Assembly: GCA_030428785.1 (NCBI GenBank)
Contig: JAUIEF010000027.1
Span: forward strand, 1 to 38,852
Reading direction: 5' to 3'
Source of the DNA: a bacterium
Lineage (GTDB): Bacteria; Planctomycetota; B15-G4
DNA: 38,852 nt
Within the stretch, counting starts at the first letter, position 1, and every line of letters starts with the position of its first letter. A program made the position numbers and the translations under genes. The notes beneath the pieces are model-generated. The model made no database searches and was not told where the DNA came from. It worked only from the letters and a program-made list of their open reading frames with translations. Shown here one piece after another: positions 7,086 through 20,008 of this stretch.

Positions 7086-10000
7086 ATGCCGTCCCATCCC
7101 GCCCGAGGCGCGACCCGCGCCGCGTCGCCCGCCCTCGTCGCGCTGCTCCTCGCGTGGCTCGGACTCGCGGGCGCCTGCGCCGACGTGCCGGAGCGCGCGA
7201 CGCCCCCCGCGCGGGCCGCGGCGGACGCCCCCGCCCCGGAGGCCGGGCTCACCGCCGAGGAGGCGGAGGTCTGGGCGTGGGACCTCGTCGCGCCGGCCGA
7301 CGGTCGCACGGGCGAGCGCGACGCGATCGTGCGCCGCTGGCTCGAGCGCGTCGCCGCGCACCCGGAGCACCCGCTCGCCGAGGCGACGCTGCGGCTCGCG
7401 GGCGCCGTGCGACCGGACCTCGAGGACCCGCCGGCGAACCGCCGCGCGCTGCGCGACCTCGGCAGCCCCGCCGCGCTCACGCCGGCCGCGCGCGCGCTCC
7501 TCGACCGCCTGCAGGGCGCGGCGCGCGTCGCGGACGAGGTCACCCGGCCGGACGACCCGGACGCCTACCCGGCCGTGCTGCCGACCTACGACGTCCTCGG
7601 TCCGCTCGACCCGGCGCAGGACCCGTCCGCCGACGCGCTCGACGCCGCCTTCCTCGCGGACCCCGGCTTCCACCGCGAGCACGACGGCGTGACGCGCCCG
7701 ATCCGCTGGGTGCCGGTCGACCGGACGCGCTGGCGCGGCTCGGTGGACCCGACGGACGTCGTCGAGGACGCGACGGGCTGGACGGTGCTCGCCGCGCGCT
7801 TCGACGCTCCGGGCGGCGGGCCCGCGTGGCTGGAGATAGACCTGGGCTCGGGCGCGGGGACCTCCTTCGAGGGGCCGTCCGGCGCGGTGTTCGCGTACGG
7901 CGGCTCGGCGTTCCCGCGGCTCTCGCCGACGGCCGGCTTCGCGTACTCGTTGAACGGCGCGCCCTCGACGAGCGTGTCGTACCTGGCGCGCGAGGCGAGC
8001 GCCGTGACGCGCGTGCCGGTCGTGCTGCGCGACGGACGCAACGTGCTCTTCGTGCGCCAACGGTCGAGCTACGGCTCGCCGACGTCCATCTCCGTGCGCG
8101 ACCCGCGCGGTCGCGCGTGGCCCGGACTCCGCGGCTCGCACGAGGACGCGCCGCTCGGCGTGGTCGTCGACGCGACGCCGCCGTCCGGCTTCGGCGACGC
8201 GGAGTCGTGGCTGAGGGCGCTCCCCGACCGCGGTCCCGGCGCCGAGGCGCTGCTCGGACTGCTCGTCATGCTCGACCGCCGGCCGGCCGAGGGCATGGCG
8301 CGGCTCGAGTCGGCGCTCGAGCGCGCGGCGGGACGCCCGGAGGCGACGGGGCTCGCCGCGCTGCTCTCGGGCGTCGTCGCGCAGACGTCGTACCTGCCGC
8401 AGGCGTGGCGGCGTGCGCGCGCGCGCGAGCTCGCCGAGTCCGTGCTCGCCGACGACCCGGACCACCTCCCGATGGGGCTCGCGATGGCGGACGTGCTCGT
8501 CCGCGAGGACCGCGACGAGGAGGCGCTGCTCGAGCTCGACCGCCTGGGACGCGTGCACCCGCGCCAGACGCGCACGCTCGTCGACTCGGCGATGGTCTTC
8601 CTGCGGCTCGGGCTCGAGGCGAAGGCCGAGGCGCTCCTCGCGGAGGCCGTCGACCGCGCGCCGCGGAGTCCCGTCGCGCTCACGGCGCTCGCGTACCGCA
8701 TGGCGCGCTACTCCTCGGACCGCCTCGCCGCGCCGCTACGCGACCGCAGCCGGCTCGCCGCGGGCATCTCGCCGCAGCGGCTCGAGCAGGTGGCCCGCGA
8801 GGTCGCGCGCGCCGGCGAGCTGGACGTCGCGCGGCTCGCCTGGCGCGACGCGCTCCTGCGCAGCCCGGATCGCGACCGCCGCTACCGATTCGCCGACTGG
8901 CTGCTCGACCTCGGAGAGCTCGACGAGGCGCAAGCGGAGCTCGCCGCGCTCGCCGAGGAGTTCCCGGACTGGACGCGACCGCACGCGCGGCTCGCGGAGG
9001 TCGCCCTGCGTCGCGGCGACGAGGCGGCGGAGCGACGCGCGCGCCTCGCCGTCGTCGCGCTCGACCCGTCGGACCGGGCGTCGCGCGAGCGGCTCGCGGA
9101 GCTCGGCGTGCCCGACCCGCTCGCGGAGCTGCGCGACCGGTTCCTCCTCGGCTCCGAGGAGGTGCTCGCGGGCTACGACGGCGCCGGCCGTGACGACTCG
9201 GTCGTACGCGTGCTCGACCAGGCGTGCGTGAAGCTCTACCCCGACGGCAGCGGGGAGACCGTGACGCACGAGATCGTGCAGGTGCGCGACCTCGAGGCCT
9301 GCGAGCGCGAGGGCGAGCTGCGGCTCCCCGGCGACGTGCTGCGCGTCGCGACCGTCGAGCAGGGCACCGGGCGCGAGTACGAGCCGGTGCGCGTCGCGGG
9401 CAGCTACGTCATGCCCCAGCTCGAGCCGGGCGACTTCGTGGAGCGCATCACGCGCACGCGCTCGTCGTCGGCGTCGCTCGTCGTGCGTCCGGGGCGCTGG
9501 TACTTCCGCTCGATCTCCGAGCCCTTCGTGATCAGCCGCTACGTCGTGTCCGTGCCCAAGTCGCTCGGCCTGCGTCCGGTGGCGCGCGGCGACATCGGGA
9601 CGCACGACGAATACGACCTCGGCGACGACGTCGTGCACGTCTTCGAGAGCCGCGAGCAGCCGCGTGTGCTCGAGGAGCCCGGCCGTCCGCCGGTCGACTG
9701 GTTCCTGCCGTGGGTCGAGTTCGGCATGGACGCGCCGACGGACGCGCGGGCCGACGTCTACCGCGCGCAGCTCCTGCCGTACGTCGAGGTCACGCCGGAG
9801 GTCGCGCGCGCCGCGCGCGAGGCGACCGACGCCGCGAGCGGTCAGGAGGAGGCGGCGCGCGCGCTCTACGACTTCGTCAACGAGACGCTCGTGCAGCGCA
9901 CCGCCGGCCCCGTGCTCGCGGTCGAGGCGCTGCTCTCCCGGAGCGGCAACCCGGTGCTGCTGTACGCCGCGCTGCTCGACGCGGTCGGCGTCGACCACGA

Positions 10001-10886
10001 CCTCGTGTGGAGCCGCGGCGTCCCGCCCGCGGGCGACCCGGACCCCGACGCGCCGTTCGCCGACCTGGGCGACGTGCAGCGCGACCTCCTCGTCGTCGTG
10101 CGGCCGGACGACGGCCCCGTCGCGTGGTGCTCCATGGACGCGCGCACCCAGCCGTACGGCCGGCTGCCCGGTGACGCGCCCGGCGCCGAGGCGTGGTTCG
10201 TCCGCGCGGGTGCGCCGACGTCGCTTCCCGACGAGGTCGAGGTCGAGCGCCCGGGCACGCACATCCGGCTCGACCTCGACGTGGCCGCCGACGGCTCGGC
10301 CGGCGTGTCGGGCGAGGTCGCGTTCGCCGCGGCGCCCGGCTTCTTCCTCGAGGCGCAGGTGCGCGAGGCGCCGGAGGTGCTCCACCGCAGCTTCGTCGAG
10401 AGCATCGCCGCGAACGTCCTGCCGGGACTCGAGCTCGAGGACTACTCGATCGCGGGGCTCGACGACGACGAGCGGCTCGCGTTCCGCTTCGAGGGCCGCG
10501 CGCCGCGCTTCCTCGACGCGGGCGGCGGCTGTCCGCTCCCCGTGCCGCGCCTCCAGCTCCTCCAGGCCACGGCGATCGAGGGCGAGCGCACGCTGCCGTA
10601 CCTCCAGGACGGCGTGCAGCTCGACGAGGTCTCCGTCGTGCTGCGGCTCGCCGACGGGCTCCGGCTCGACGAGCCGCCGGCGGGCGTGCGGGATGCCGTG
10701 GGCGCGTGGTCGTACGAGCTCGCCGTCGGGCCGGGCGCCCCGGGCGCGTGGACCGTGACGCGTCGGTTCGACTCGATGCCGTTCGCCCTCGAGCCGTCGG
10801 AGTACGGTTCCCTGCTGCGGTTCGCGCGTCGCGTCGACGAGGCGGAGCGCGCCTGGCTGCGGTTCTCGCGGGTCGAGGAGCCGTAG
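7086..10886 (+). CDS. exported helical-repeat/DUF3857 protein with degenerate transglutaminase fold
   Basis: This protein has 1266 residues. ATG 7086 lies 8 bases after CGGAG and opens a signal sequence ending LAGAC (Cys31), a possible but imperfect lipobox. The layout copies the upstream gene: a sandwich segment opening near YDVLGPLDP, TPR-like helices, DUF3857 (about 700-840) and a transglutaminase-like region (about 930-985). The helix that should carry the nucleophile reads RSGNPVLLYAALLDAVGV instead of GDCKDKSILLRQLL, so the catalytic cysteine is absent. The domain is therefore probably a non-enzymatic binding module or a partner of the upstream protein. Both genes share the start context cctccATGCCG. 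The family call is firm; loss of catalysis is read from sequence only. Confidence 0.85.
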   Translation: MPSHPARGATRAASPALVALLLAWLGLAGACADVPERATPPARAAADAPAPEAGLTAEEAEVWAWDLVAPADGRTGERDAIVRRWLERVAAHPEHPLAEATLRLAGAVRPDLEDPPANRRALRDLGSPAALTPAARALLDRLQGAARVADEVTRPDDPDAYPAVLPTYDVLGPLDPAQDPSADALDAAFLADPGFHREHDGVTRPIRWVPVDRTRWRGSVDPTDVVEDATGWTVLAARFDAPGGGPAWLEIDLGSGAGTSFEGPSGAVFAYGGSAFPRLSPTAGFAYSLNGAPSTSVSYLAREASAVTRVPVVLRDGRNVLFVRQRSSYGSPTSISVRDPRGRAWPGLRGSHEDAPLGVVVDATPPSGFGDAESWLRALPDRGPGAEALLGLLVMLDRRPAEGMARLESALERAAGRPEATGLAALLSGVVAQTSYLPQAWRRARARELAESVLADDPDHLPMGLAMADVLVREDRDEEALLELDRLGRVHPRQTRTLVDSAMVFLRLGLEAKAEALLAEAVDRAPRSPVALTALAYRMARYSSDRLAAPLRDRSRLAAGISPQRLEQVAREVARAGELDVARLAWRDALLRSPDRDRRYRFADWLLDLGELDEAQAELAALAEEFPDWTRPHARLAEVALRRGDEAAERRARLAVVALDPSDRASRERLAELGVPDPLAELRDRFLLGSEEVLAGYDGAGRDDSVVRVLDQACVKLYPDGSGETVTHEIVQVRDLEACEREGELRLPGDVLRVATVEQGTGREYEPVRVAGSYVMPQLEPGDFVERITRTRSSSASLVVRPGRWYFRSISEPFVISRYVVSVPKSLGLRPVARGDIGTHDEYDLGDDVVHVFESREQPRVLEEPGRPPVDWFLPWVEFGMDAPTDARADVYRAQLLPYVEVTPEVARAAREATDAASGQEEAARALYDFVNETLVQRTAGPVLAVEALLSRSGNPVLLYAALLDAVGVDHDLVWSRGVPPAGDPDPDAPFADLGDVQRDLLVVVRPDDGPVAWCSMDARTQPYGRLPGDAPGAEAWFVRAGAPTSLPDEVEVERPGTHIRLDLDVAADGSAGVSGEVAFAAAPGFFLEAQVREAPEVLHRSFVESIAANVLPGLELEDYSIAGLDDDERLAFRFEGRAPRFLDAGGGCPLPVPRLQLLQATAIEGERTLPYLQDGVQLDEVSVVLRLADGLRLDEPPAGVRDAVGAWSYELAVGPGAPGAWTVTRRFDSMPFALEPSEYGSLLRFARRVDEAERAWLRFSRVEEP

Positions 10887-10923
10887 CGGCCCGAGGGGGA
10901 GCCCCGCGGGTCGCCGACGGTCG

Positions 10924-10953
10924 TTGACCCTCCAGGGGCCCGACGGATACCTT
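10924..10953 (+). promoter_or_regulatory. possible promoter of the ferredoxin-glgC operon
   Basis: TTGACC (10924-10929) and TACCTT (10948-10953) are separated by 18 bases. The -35 matches five of six consensus bases and the -10 three of six. Transcription would start about 25-30 bases before the ferredoxin ATG. Confidence 0.45.
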
Positions 10954-10986
10954 CGTCCCGATCCGCCTGCTGGAACCGAGAGAGAC

Positions 10987-11360
10987 ATGCACCGAGTCCA
11001 CTTCCGGAAAGAGAACACCACGGTCGACGTGCCCGACGGCACGAACCTGCGTCAGGCCTGCATCGACTCGGGGGTCGACCCGTACCCCGCGCTGGGCGGC
11101 ATGCTGTCGTGCCGCGGCAAGGGCTTCTGCGGCACCTGCGTGGTGCACGTGGACGACCCGTCGGCGCTCAGCCCGCCGAGCAAGCGCGAGAAGAAGTTCC
11201 TCGACCGGCTCGCGCCCGGCCTCGCCGAGGACCTCCGGCTGAGCTGCCAGGCCTCGGTCTCGGGTCCGGTGACGGTCACGACCGACCCGGACAAGAAGGA
11301 GGGCTGGAAGACGCACGGGTACTACTCCGGACGGTACGTGCCGTCCTGGAAGGCGTCGTC

Positions 11361-11364
<4 letters not shown>
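10987..11364 (+). CDS. [2Fe-2S] ferredoxin, adrenodoxin/plant-type fold
   Basis: This is a small electron carrier of 125 residues. ATG 10987 follows GAGAGAG. An upstream in-frame TTG would coincide with the -35 element and is rejected. The cluster cysteines are Cys42, Cys48, Cys51 (C-x5-C-x2-C in SCRGKGFCGTC) and Cys87 (LSCQA), the spacing of the vertebrate/bacterial-type [2Fe-2S] fold. The C-terminal tail is rich in Lys, Tyr and Trp (KKEGWKTHGYYSGRY) and extends past the usual fold. No reductase is adjacent, so its redox partner is unknown. Its stop overlaps the start of the next gene (TTGA), showing translational coupling. Confidence 0.9.
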
Positions 11365-12466
<1,102 letters not shown>

Positions 12467-12470
<4 letters not shown>

Positions 12471-13741
12471 ACGACGTCGTCGCGGTCATCATGGGGGGCG
12501 GACAGGGGACGCGCCTGTTCCCGCTCACCCGCGACCGCGCGAAGCCCGCCGTGCCGGTGGCCGGCCGCGTCCGGCTCATCGACATCCCGCTCAGCAACTG
12601 CATCAACTCCGAGATCATGCGGGTGCACGTGCTGACGCAGTTCAACTCGGCGTCGCTCAACCGGCACATCTCGCGCACCTACGACTTCGGGCTGTTCCAC
12701 CGCGGGGGCGTCGACGTGCTCGCGGCCGAGCAGACGATGAAGAACCGCAACTGGTTCCAGGGCACCGCGGACGCCGTGCGCCGCTGCCTGCACCACGTGA
12801 CGGACGCGCGGACGCGGCTCGTGCTCATCCTGGCGGGCGACCACCTGTACCGGATGAACTACCGGAGCTTCGTCAACCGGCACGACGAGAGCCACGCCGA
12901 CGTGACCATCAGCGTGTGCCCCGTGGCGGAGCAGCACGCGTCGAGCTTCGGCCTGCTGCACGTCGACGAGCAGGGCATGGTGACGCGGTTCGCGGAGAAG
13001 CCGAAGGGCGACGAGCTCGAGGCGATGCGCGTCGACCCGCACAAGGCGGTGGCCGGCGGACGCGCGCCGGGCGCGCCCTTCCTCGCGTCCATGGGCATCT
13101 ACATCTTCTCGCCGTGGGTGCTCGAGGAGCTGCTCGCGAGCAACCCGGACGCGAACGACTTCGGCAAGGAGATCATCCCCGCCGCGCTCGACCGGTACCG
13201 CGTCGCCGTCCACTTCTTCCAGGGCTACTGGGAGGACATCGGGACCATCGACGCGTTCTACCGGGCGAACATCGCGCTCGCGAAGCCGGGGCAGTTCAGC
13301 CTCTACGACCCGGACTTCCCGCTCTACACGCGCCCGCGCTACCTCTCGCCCACGCGGTTCATCGACTCGGACGTCGAGGAGAGCCTCATCGCGGAGGGGA
13401 GCATCATCGGGCGCTCGCGCATCCGCGAGTCGGTCGTCGGCATCCGCTCCATCATCCAGAACGGCGTGGAGCTCGACGGCGCGCTCGTCATGGGCAACGA
13501 CTTCTACGAGACGGAGACGGAACGCGCGGCGTCGCTCGCGCGGGGCACGCCGCCGCTCGGCATCGGCGAGGACACGGTCATCCGCCGCGCGATCCTCGAC
13601 AAGAACTGCCGCATCGGGGCGAACTGCCAGCTCGTCAACGAGAAGGGCCTCATGGACCACGACGGCGAGAACTACTACATCCGCGACGGCGTCGTGATCA
13701 TCCCGAAGGACGAGGTCATCCCCGACGGGACGGTCATCTAG
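12467..13741 (+). CDS. glgC: glucose-1-phosphate adenylyltransferase
   Basis: This enzyme makes ADP-glucose from glucose-1-phosphate and ATP, the committing step of bacterial glycogen synthesis. It has 424 residues, full family length. GTG 12467 overlaps the preceding stop. Visible motifs are the nucleotide loop GGGQGTRLFPLTRDRAKPAVP, IDIPLSNCINS, the product-binding GTADAVRRCL, AGDHLYRMNY, sugar-phosphate-binding FAEKPKGDE, ASMGIYIF and YWEDIGT. The C-terminal left-handed beta-helix ends in the characteristic IPDGTVI. The sequence is closer to plant/cyanobacterial-style GlgC than to an inserted or truncated form. No glgA, glgB or glgP is in the window. The partner genes here are a ferredoxin and a beta-propeller, an unusual neighbourhood. 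Confidence 0.95.
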
Positions 13742-13790
13742 GCGCGCGCCGGGAGGACCGGCCGGCGGCGCGAGGCGACGGGGCCCGCCG

Positions 13791-14492
13791 ATGGAGCAGA
13801 CGCCCGACGACGCGTGGGGGCCGCAGGGCGCGGCCGCGCTCGACCACCTCCGCGGGCGTCGTCCCGCGATCGTGCGCGTGCACGTGCTCGGCGGCGAGGC
13901 GGAGGACGTGGACGCCGCGACCTTCTTCCGCGACGAGGCGGACATGGAGCCGTGGGAGCCCGCCGCGCTCGACCGGTGCTCGGGACGCGTGCTCGACGTC
14001 GGCGCGGGCGCCGGCTGCCACGCGCTCGCGCTGCGCCGCCGCGGGCTCGACGTCGTCGCGATCGACACCTGCCGGGCGTTCGTCGAGGTGCTGCGCGAGC
14101 GCGGGCTCCCCGACGCGCGCCTCGCCGACCCGGCCGACGTCGACGACGGTCCCTTCGACCGGGCCCTGCTGCTCATGCACGGCCTCGGCCTCGCCGGCGA
14201 CGAGGCCGGGCTGCGACGGATGCTCGGCGAGCTGCGCCGCCTGCTGGCGCCCGGCGGGTGCGTGCTCGTCGACTCGCGCGACCCGGGCGAGGCCTGCGAG
14301 GACCCCGAGGCTCCCGGGCTGGCCGTGGCGGAGCTGCGGATGTCCTACCGCGGCCGGGAGGGCGCGCCGTTCCCGTGGCTCTTCGCGTCCGAGGAGGCGC
14401 TCGGCCGGCTCGTCGCCGCCGCGGGGTGGCGCGCCGAGGTCGTCCGGCGGGAGCCCGACGGCCGGTACCTCGCCGAGCTGCGGCCGGTGTGA
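13791..14492 (+). CDS. class I SAM-dependent methyltransferase
   Basis: This protein has 233 residues from ATG 13791, 49 bases after glgC and probably in the same transcript. Motif I is clear at residues 67-75 (VLDVGAGAG), followed by the acidic strand end VVAID and the typical post-motif region PFDRALLLMHGLG and LLAPGGCVLVDSRDP. The region before the fold contains FFRDEADMEPWE, seen in a group of small stand-alone methyltransferases. No substrate-specific domain is visible, so the target is unknown. It converges with the next minus-strand gene across a 24-base GC-rich gap with self-complementary sequence. Confidence 0.85.
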   Translation: MEQTPDDAWGPQGAAALDHLRGRRPAIVRVHVLGGEAEDVDAATFFRDEADMEPWEPAALDRCSGRVLDVGAGAGCHALALRRRGLDVVAIDTCRAFVEVLRERGLPDARLADPADVDDGPFDRALLLMHGLGLAGDEAGLRRMLGELRRLLAPGGCVLVDSRDPGEACEDPEAPGLAVAELRMSYRGREGAPFPWLFASEEALGRLVAAAGWRAEVVRREPDGRYLAELRPV

Positions 14493-14516
14493 CGCGCGCC
14501 GCGCGCGGGCGTCCCG

Positions 14517-15410
14517 TCAGCGGTCGGCGGTCAGCGAGTCGTACACGACCGCCGTGAACTGCATCGGGTTCATGAACCCGCCGCCCCAGCGTTCGTCGAG
14601 GTGCTCCGTCGGCGACTCGGTGATGACCTGCTCGAGGGTGAGGCCGCGCTCGACGAGCGGCGCGATGCGGGAGCGCGCGTCCACGAGCATGTCGCGGTAG
14701 TCCCGGAGGTCGTCGCGCGTGCCGACGTCCCCGTGCCCTGGGATGATCCGCGTGTCGTCGCCGCAGCGCTCCAGCGCGGCGTCCGCGGCGGCGATGAGGC
14801 CGTCGATGCCGCCGCCGCTCGACGTGTCGATGAACGGGTAGAAGCCGTTGAAGAACGTGTCGCCCATGTGCAGCACATCGGCGGCCTCGAAGTGGATGAT
14901 CGTGTCGCCGTCGGTGTGCGCGTTCGGCACGTGGAAGGCGTACACGACGTCGCCGTTCCAGTGGAAGGTCACCTCCCGGTCGAACGTGATGCGCGGGAGC
15001 GCGACCGCGGGCGAGGCCGGGAACGTCCGGGGGGGCGAGCCCACGGCCTGGTCCGTGCTCATGCGCCGCCGGACGTTGTCGTGGGCGACGAGGACGACGC
15101 CCTCGCCGGCCATGTTCTCGTTGCCGCCCGTGTGGTCGCTGTGCCAGTGCGTGTTCACGAGGTACCGGACGGGCTCGGTCGTGAGGGTCGCGACCGCGCC
15201 GAGCAGCCCCTCCGTCATGTAGCCGAACTGGTCGTCGACGAGGAGCACGCCGTCGTCGCCGATGGACACGCCGACGTTCCCGCCGGCGCCCACGAGCATG
15301 GAGACGTTGCCGGAGACCGGCACGACGTCCACCGCCGGCGGCTCGTCCTGCAGCGGCACGAACGCGAGCGCCGAGAGGAACAGGGCGGGCAGCACGAGCC
15401 GACGGGCCAC
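14517..15410 (-). CDS. secreted metallo-beta-lactamase-fold hydrolase
   Basis: This protein has 297 residues. Its GTG start at 15410 lies one base after the stop of the upstream decarboxylase gene, with a strong GAGGAGG site six bases before. Residues 1-20 (MARRLVLPALFLSALAFVPL) are a signal peptide. Metal ligands of the fold are visible: His88, His90, Asp92 and His93 in NTHWHSDHTGG, a later His in PNAHTDGD, Asp in HMGDTFF, and His in IIPGHGD. The protein resembles the broad MBL hydrolase group (SoxH-like or quinoprotein-associated) rather than true beta-lactamases. The substrate cannot be read from sequence. Confidence 0.88.
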   Translation of the reverse strand: MARRLVLPALFLSALAFVPLQDEPPAVDVVPVSGNVSMLVGAGGNVGVSIGDDGVLLVDDQFGYMTEGLLGAVATLTTEPVRYLVNTHWHSDHTGGNENMAGEGVVLVAHDNVRRRMSTDQAVGSPPRTFPASPAVALPRITFDREVTFHWNGDVVYAFHVPNAHTDGDTIIHFEAADVLHMGDTFFNGFYPFIDTSSGGGIDGLIAAADAALERCGDDTRIIPGHGDVGTRDDLRDYRDMLVDARSRIAPLVERGLTLEQVITESPTEHLDERWGGGFMNPMQFTAVVYDSLTADR

Positions 15411-15411
15411 G

Positions 15412-16848
15412 TCAGGCCTCCTCGGAGAGCAGCTCGATGTCGTCGAGGAGGGCGAGCGCGTCCTCCTCGGTGGTGCCCGCGTTCACGAGCACCATGCGGT
15501 AGGCCGGCGACCCGTCGAGGGTGGCGTAGTTCACCATGAAGCGGCCCGCGGCGGTGAGCCGCTCCCGGACCTCGGTGGTGCACGCGTCGACGGCGCGCGT
15601 GCGCTCCTCGCCGCGCAGCTCCCGCAGCCGGGTCGGCACGTAGCGGAAGCACACGTTCACCGACTGCGGCTCGCGGGCCAGCTCGAAGCCCTCGCGGGCG
15701 ACGACCGCGTCGCGGAAGGCCGCCGCGCTGCGGAAGAACCCGTCGACGCGCCGCGCGTAGCCGTCGTCGCCGTGCGCCTGCCACGAGAACCACAGCTTGA
15801 TCGCGTCGACGCGCCGACCGCACTGGAGGCTCAGGTCGCCGAGGTCGTGGCACGCGTCCGACTGTCCGTGGAACAGGTAGTCGGCGTTCAGCCCGTTCGC
15901 GGCGCGCAGCGTGCCGGGCTCGCGCATGAGCGTGGCGGAACAGGCGAGCGGCACGCCCATCATCTTGTGCGGGTTCCAGGTGACCGAGTCGGCGCGCTCG
16001 ACGCCGCGCATGAGCGCGCGGTGCCGCTCGGAGAACAGCACCGTGCCGCCGAGCGACGCGTCGACGTGCAGCCAGACGCCGTGGCGCTCCGTGACGTCGG
16101 CCAGCGCGTCGACGGGGTCGAAGGCGCCCGCCACCGTCGTGCCCGCCGTCGCCGCGACGAAGAACGGCGTGTCGCCGCGCCGCGTCGCCTCGTCGAGCGC
16201 CAGGTCGAGAGCGTCGGGGAGCATCCGGCCCTCCGCGTCGCACGGCACCTCGACGGCCGCGTCGGTCCCGAGGCCCAGGATGCTCGCCGCCCGCTGCACC
16301 GAGTAGTGCGCCTCCGTCGAGAGGAAGAGCACGGGGCGCTCGCCGACGCGGTGGCCCTCCTTCTTCACGTGCGGGAACGCGCGGTGGCGCGCGGCGAGCA
16401 CGGCCATGAGGTTGCTGCTGCTGCCGCCCGGCGCGAAGATCCCCTCGCCGCGCGGGAAGCCCACGAGCCGGTTCATGCGCCCGATGAGCTCCATCTCCAT
16501 GAGCGTGGCGACCGGGGCCGCCTCGTACGTGTACATGGAGGTGTTCACGAGCGCGGTGATCCACTCGCCGAGGATCGCCGCGGGGTCGTAGCCGCCGAAG
16601 AGCTGGTTCAGGAAGCGCGGGTGCCCGGTGCGGACGCTCCAGGCGAGCACCTGCTCCATGTCCGAGACGAGGTCCGCGAGCGGCCGGCCGTCGCGCGGCA
16701 GCGAGAGGTCGAGGCGCTCGCGCAGCTCGTCGGGGGGCACGGGCCGGCACACGGGCGTCGTGCGGTCCGCGTGCCCGGCCAGGTAGTCGGCCGCGATGCG
16801 GGCCGCCCGCTGGAGCGTGGTGTCGATCTCGGTGGCGAGCTGGGGCAT
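15412..16848 (-). CDS. PLP-dependent group II decarboxylase family protein
   Basis: This protein has 478 residues from the ATG at 16848. A longer frame from 16914 adds a Gly/Pro-rich stretch that is not conserved in the family. Signature parts are HPRFLNQLFGGYDPA near the N-terminus, GIFAPGGSSSNLMA, STEAHYSVQRAA (PLP-ring-stacking His), WLHVDASLGG (PLP Asp) and WNPHKMMGVPLACS with the Schiff-base lysine. These match glutamate/aromatic-amino-acid/cysteine-sulfinate-type decarboxylases. The substrate is not decidable, although the N-terminal HPRF(L/M)NQ motif is typical of the glutamate/sulfinoalanine branch. It probably acts in the cytoplasm and is coupled to the secreted hydrolase downstream. 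Confidence 0.9.
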   Translation of the reverse strand: MPQLATEIDTTLQRAARIAADYLAGHADRTTPVCRPVPPDELRERLDLSLPRDGRPLADLVSDMEQVLAWSVRTGHPRFLNQLFGGYDPAAILGEWITALVNTSMYTYEAAPVATLMEMELIGRMNRLVGFPRGEGIFAPGGSSSNLMAVLAARHRAFPHVKKEGHRVGERPVLFLSTEAHYSVQRAASILGLGTDAAVEVPCDAEGRMLPDALDLALDEATRRGDTPFFVAATAGTTVAGAFDPVDALADVTERHGVWLHVDASLGGTVLFSERHRALMRGVERADSVTWNPHKMMGVPLACSATLMREPGTLRAANGLNADYLFHGQSDACHDLGDLSLQCGRRVDAIKLWFSWQAHGDDGYARRVDGFFRSAAAFRDAVVAREGFELAREPQSVNVCFRYVPTRLRELRGEERTRAVDACTTEVRERLTAAGRFMVNYATLDGSPAYRMVLVNAGTTEEDALALLDDIELLSEEA

Positions 16849-16965
16849 GCGGGGTCCAGGAGGTGCCGGGGCGTCCCCATAGCTTGCATACCTTCCCCGG
16901 GCGGTCCACAGCACGACGGGGGCATTCCCGCGGCGACTCGCGCCGTCGGGGTCGCGGCGCGACGG

Positions 16966-19260
<2,295 letters not shown>

Positions 19261-19309
19261 GGGTGTGCGGGGCCGGGGAAGGACCGCCTGCCTTCATCGG
19301 CCGTGACCG

Positions 19310-19340
19310 ATTATCATCCTGACCCCGCTCGGAGCGCCAA
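19310..19340 (-). promoter_or_regulatory. possible ppk1 promoter in the ppk1-sixA gap
   Basis: On the minus strand TTGGCG (19340-19335) and GATAAT (19315-19310) are separated by 19 bases. The -10 matches five of six consensus bases and is embedded in the only AT-rich patch of the gap. The same patch reads TATCAT on the plus strand (19312-19317) and could serve sixA, but without a visible -35. Confidence 0.4.
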
Positions 19341-19378
19341 TCGGGGCGCGGCGCGGGACCCCCCGGGAGGGCGTCGGG

Positions 19379-19945
19379 ATGACCTCGGAGTCGCGGCAGG
19401 GCGCGGGCGGGCCCGCGGAGCGCGAGCTCCTTCTCATGAGGCACGCGAAATCCTCATGGGACAGCCCGACGGCCCGCGACTTCGACCGCGAGCTCGCGCC
19501 GCGCGGCCTCCGCGACGCCCCGCGCATGGGGCGCTGGCTGCGAGCCGAGGGGCTCGTGCCGGACCACGTCGTGTGCTCGCCGGCACGCCGGGCGCGGGCG
19601 ACGACGGACGCCGTCGTCGAGGCGCTCGGGCTCGATCCGTCCGTCGTGCGCGAGGCGCCCCGCATCTACGAGGCGTCCACCGCCGACCTCCTCGCGGTGC
19701 TCGGCGGCTGCCCCGCCGACGCGCGGCGCGTGCTGCTCGTCGGGCACAACCCGGGGCTCGAGATGCTCGTCGCGCGGCTCGGCGGCGGCCCCGGCGCGGG
19801 CGGGAGCGGCAAGCGCTTCCCCACGGCGGCGGTCGCGCACCTCGCGTTCACCGGGACGTGGAGCGGCGTGTTCCCGGACGCGTGCCGGCTCGAGCGCCTC
19901 GTGCGTCCCAAGGAGCTGCCCGAGAACGAGCCCGGCCAGGTCTAG
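19379..19945 (+). CDS. sixA: SixA-type phosphohistidine phosphatase (histidine phosphatase family)
   Basis: This protein has 188 residues. ATG 19379 has GGGAGG about 9 bases upstream. The catalytic RHG-type motif is LLLMRHAKSSW with acceptor His22. It is followed by the SixA-like DFDRELAPRGLRDAPRMG, the conserved CSPARRARATTDA, and the second active-site histidine in LLVGHNPGLE. Family members remove phosphate from phosphohistidine proteins (SixA acting on ArcB) or small molecules. No phosphorelay kinase is nearby. The divergent neighbour is ppk1, which works through a phosphohistidine intermediate. That functional link is suggestive only. Confidence 0.88.
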   Translation: MTSESRQGAGGPAERELLLMRHAKSSWDSPTARDFDRELAPRGLRDAPRMGRWLRAEGLVPDHVVCSPARRARATTDAVVEALGLDPSVVREAPRIYEASTADLLAVLGGCPADARRVLLVGHNPGLEMLVARLGGGPGAGGSGKRFPTAAVAHLAFTGTWSGVFPDACRLERLVRPKELPENEPGQV

Positions 19946-20008
19946 CGGCCGCGGCGCGGACCGTCCCGCGAGAGGGCGCGTCGGTTCCGCGCGAACGGCG
20001 CGCGCGCG

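Noticed and set aside
16849..16914. Longer N-terminus of the PLP decarboxylase
   Set aside because: The extension is non-conserved, would start at CTG or GTG without a ribosome binding site, and overlaps an AT-richer stretch more likely to be promoter DNA.
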